From NCBI GenBank assembly GCA_052246295.1, contig JBQQCO010000008.1: a DNA stretch of 64,000 nucleotides. One strand, 5' to 3'. Origin of the DNA: Piscibacillus sp052246295. Its GTDB lineage: Bacteria > Bacillota > Bacilli > Bacillales > Alkalibacillaceae. The position numbers were made by a program, and so were the translations under genes. Below, in pieces: positions 62,133 through 64,000 of the stretch (the stretch's first letter is position 1; the number at the start of each line of letters is the position of its first letter). Below the pieces are notes generated by a model, which did not search any database, was not told the origin of the DNA, and saw nothing but the letters and a program-made list of their open reading frames with translations.

Positions 62133-62578
62133 GATTCTTCCCCCTTATCTTGAATGCGATCAATATATTTTTCAATTTCTTCAAGTGTTTGCTTATACGT
62201 TTCATTTGAAAGGCCGATTGGGTCGGCAATGTCTGGATTCAAATCCTCATCTTCTCGTCGTGTGAATTCTTTTAACGTGAAAACTTTCTTGCGATATTTA
62301 GGATAATCCATTTCGATATTGAGTTTGTGGGTCGCCGTCATGGTTAAGATGACATCTGCCCAATCTAATAAATCGTCAGTTAACGGTTGGGAACGGTGGC
62401 TGCACTCGATTCCTTTTTCACTTAAGGCTTCGACTGCTTTAGGATTGGCTTCTTGGCCAAGCCCTGCAAAAATTCCTGCCGATTGCACCTCAAGGTTCGG
62501 ACGTTTATGTTTTAAAATCGCTTCAGCCATTGGCGAGCGACAAGTATTTCCTGTACATACGAACAACACGCGTTTCAA
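62129..62578 (-). CDS. ywlE: protein-arginine phosphatase
   Basis: The 149-residue low-molecular-weight phosphatase has the P-loop CTGNTCRSP near residue 8, including the Thr that gives YwlE its preference for phosphoarginine over phosphotyrosine, and the general acid Asp in DIADPIGLS. YwlE removes the marks set by the McsB arginine kinase that send proteins to ClpCP. It is the first gene of a ywlE-rpiB pair. Confidence 0.92.
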   Translation of the reverse strand: MKRVLFVCTGNTCRSPMAEAILKHKRPNLEVQSAGIFAGLGQEANPKAVEALSEKGIECSHRSQPLTDDLLDWADVILTMTATHKLNIEMDYPKYRKKVFTLKEFTRREDEDLNPDIADPIGLSNETYKQTLEEIEKYIDRIQDKGEES

Positions 62579-62653
62579 CTAAGAAACCTCCTTCAAAACT
62601 CTTCAATTGAACTATATCATAAGATGGGGGTCAAGTGATAGATTTTTGCAATG

Positions 62654-62681
62654 AGGCTTTTGCGACAGGTCGCAAAAGCCT
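62654..62681. other. AGGCTTTTGCGA hairpin beside array 6
   Basis: AGGCTTTTGCGA and TCGCAAAAGCCT form a perfect 12-bp stem with a 4-base loop, followed by TT on the plus strand. It is related to the hairpins at 28175 and 35390 and lies 26 bp from array 6. Confidence 0.6.
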
Positions 62682-62707
62682 TTCAATCTAAAAAGGAAGG
62701 TTCTATA

Positions 62708-63232
62708 TCGACAGTTGAGCGGGGCCAATTGACAAATGAGGCTTCCTTATCGATAGTTGAGCCATCCCAATCGATAAACGTGGCTCCCTTATCGGCAATT
62801 GAGCTGCCCCAATCGATAAACAGGGCTTCCTTATCGACAATTGAGCAGCCCCAATCGACAAACGTGGCTTCCTTATCGACAATTGAGCTGTCCCAATCGA
62901 CAAACGTGGCTTCCTTATCGACAATTGAGCTGTCCCAATCGATAAACATGGCTCCCTTATCGGCAATTGAGCAGCCCCAATCGACAATCGTGGCTTCCTT
63001 ATCGACAGTTGAGCTGTCCCAATCGACAAACGTGGCTTCCTTATCGACAATTGAGCATCCCCAATCGATAAACAGGGCTTCCTTATCGACAGTTGAGCTG
63101 TCCCAATCGATAAACATGGCTTCCTTATCGACAATCGAGCTGTCCCAATCGATAAACATGGCTCCCTTATCGGCAATTGAGCAGCCCCAATCGACAAACG
63201 TGGCTTCCTTATCGACAATCGAGCGGCTTCTT
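62708..63232. repeat. 21-bp tandem array 6 (25 units)
   Basis: Twenty-five units in perfect register (525 bp, no indel) alternate strictly between a type with TTGAGC ending in CCCAA and a type with AAACGTGGCTTCCTTA, making a 42-bp dimer. It lies directly beyond the mntP terminator and before ywlE, and fills the gap 62579-63277 together with one hairpin. Confidence 0.95.
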
Positions 63233-63248
63233 TCTACATAAAGGTAAA

Positions 63249-63279
63249 AAACCTCCTGCGCTCGCTGCGCAAGAGGTTT
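63249..63279 (-). terminator. terminator of mntP
   Basis: AAACCTCCTGCGC and GCGCAAGAGGTTT pair with one mismatch around a 5-base loop, with T residues on the minus strand; the arm overlaps the mntP stop codon. Confidence 0.85.
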
Positions 63280-63823
63280 ACAATGCCATTTGGATTCCTA
63301 AAAATATGAGGACGATGCCGCCAAGGGCTTCAGAGTATTTTCCGAGAAGAGTTTTGCCTCGTCTTGCAAAAATGATGCCAAGGGTTGCCATGAACATGCT
63401 CATGAGTCCAAATAAAATAATGATGGCCACCTGGTTCAGACCGAACATCCCAAGGCTTAAGCCGACCGAAAAGCTATCGAGACTGACAGTAAAAGCTAAA
63501 ATAGTAAAGCCTGTTAAGTGCATACTTCTGGTCATTTCTTTTTCTAACATCGTGGCGATCACCATTTGTGCGCCAATTATAATCAAAATCCATCCACCGA
63601 TACTTTGAGCGATCAACCCGAGTTTATGCGACAGCAAATGACCGAGTGTCACGCCGGCAAGTGGCATGAGGACGTGAAACAAGCCGACAAGCATAATAAA
63701 GGTTGCGATGATTCGGAGTCTCACTCTCATAAGTCCTACTGATAAACTTACGGAAAAAGCGTCCATTCCGATTGCGACTGACAATAAAACGATGGGAATT
63801 AAGCTCTCATAAAAATACGTCAC
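63278..63823 (-). CDS. mntP: manganese efflux pump MntP
   Basis: The 181-residue membrane protein has six helices in two repeated halves, each with the acidic motif of the family: VAIGMDAFSVSLSVGL in the first and TVSLDSFSVGLSLGMFG in the second. These Asp residues form the Mn2+ path. It is YwlD in B. subtilis. The start is GTG (63821-63823) with AGGAGG seven bases upstream. I saw no clear yybP-ykoY riboswitch in the 93-bp gap to ywlC. Confidence 0.9.
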   Translation of the reverse strand: MTYFYESLIPIVLLSVAIGMDAFSVSLSVGLMRVRLRIIATFIMLVGLFHVLMPLAGVTLGHLLSHKLGLIAQSIGGWILIIIGAQMVIATMLEKEMTRSMHLTGFTILAFTVSLDSFSVGLSLGMFGLNQVAIIILFGLMSMFMATLGIIFARRGKTLLGKYSEALGGIVLIFLGIQMAL

Positions 63824-63916
63824 AAGCGTACCTCCTAGCCTTGGACATGCTAGTTAACTTTATGCAAGTCCAACTGCAATTAGAAGTACACGAGTGACGT
63901 TTTTTAAAAATCTAAT

Positions 63917-64000
63917 TTATTCAATGACTTTGGTTGCAGCACGCTCTAGGCGGTTCATTAATGCTTCACCGATGCCATCTTTTGAAAAACTTTCTGCTAA
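63917..64000 (-). CDS. ywlC: L-threonylcarbamoyladenylate synthase, 3' end only
   Basis: The last 27 codons of a minus-strand gene run off the right edge. The end, with SKDGIGEALMNRLERAATKVIE split here as GIGEALMNRLERAA and KVIE, matches the C-terminus of Sua5/YwlC proteins, which make the threonylcarbamoyl-AMP used for tRNA t6A. The position next to mntP agrees with the ywlC-ywlD order of B. subtilis. The stop is TAA at 63917-63919. Confidence 0.7.
   Translation of the reverse strand, partial: LAESFSKDGIGEALMNRLERAATKVIE

Noticed and set aside
62651..63241. Periodic ORFs over array 6
   Set aside because: Same artefact of the period.
63824..63916. yybP-ykoY manganese riboswitch before mntP
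   Set aside because: The gap is only 93 bp and I could not find the paired stems of that riboswitch; only a small CTAGC hairpin is visible.
1..64000. tRNA and rRNA genes
   Set aside because: No tRNA cloverleaf or conserved rRNA sequence was recognised anywhere in the window by reading.

Overview
The window comes from a low-GC, endospore-forming, flagellated member of the Bacillaceae. The order ywlC-mntP-ywlE-rpiB-ywlG-glyA-upp-mnaA, then atpZ/I/B/E/F/H/A/G/D/C, ywzB, ywmB, murAA, spoIID, spoIIQ, spoIIID, mbl, flhO, flhP, epuA-like, fabZ matches what I recall of the Bacillus subtilis chromosome arm carrying the atp operon. Acidic Glu/Asp-rich exported domains would fit a moderately halophilic relative, but the ATP synthase c and a subunits look like those of neutralophiles. 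Nearly all genes lie on the minus strand.

Layout. 1-22990 is a surface-polymer locus: two outlying ATP-grasp ligase genes (one truncated), then a minus-strand operon of ABC exporter, glycosyltransferases, a TupA-like ATP-grasp protein, two more cyanophycin-synthetase-like ATP-grasp ligases and a CapA-like protein, next to UDP-glucose dehydrogenase, phosphoglucomutase, UTP-glucose-1-phosphate uridylyltransferase and an LCP wall-polymer ligase. Together these suggest an acidic polymer that carries uronic acid and amino acids, resembling the teichuronopeptide (polyglucuronate plus polyglutamate) of alkaliphilic bacilli. 23-34.6 kb holds a secreted M14 carboxypeptidase, a NERD protein, a TetR-adaptor-RND efflux operon and a ComK-like competence regulator. 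34.7-48 kb carries a motility peptide gene, fabZ, flagellar rod/hook genes, mbl, an acyl-CoA synthetase and the spoIIID-spoIIQ-spoIID-murAA block. 48-55.4 kb is the complete F1Fo ATP synthase operon. 55.5-64 kb holds a Vpr-like protease, mnaA, upp, glyA, ywlG, rpiB, ywlE, mntP and the 3' end of ywlC.

The most striking non-genic feature is a family of tandem arrays with a 21-bp unit. Five large arrays (15, 25, 42, 27 and 25 units) share a TCGACA-based unit; a sixth (7 units) has a different TTTCACGTACA-type unit but the same 21-bp period. Every array lies just beyond the intrinsic terminator of a minus-strand gene, all have the same orientation, and the register is kept almost without indels over as much as 880 bp. 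Because 21 is a multiple of three, the arrays are open in many frames and produce long false ORFs on both strands. Other regulatory structure includes a DnaA-box cluster beside spoIIQ, a SigD-type promoter for a yjfB-like gene, a TetR operator, an Fnr/CRP-type palindrome upstream of the atp promoter, and a repeated 12-mer around atpE that could form alternative RNA stems.
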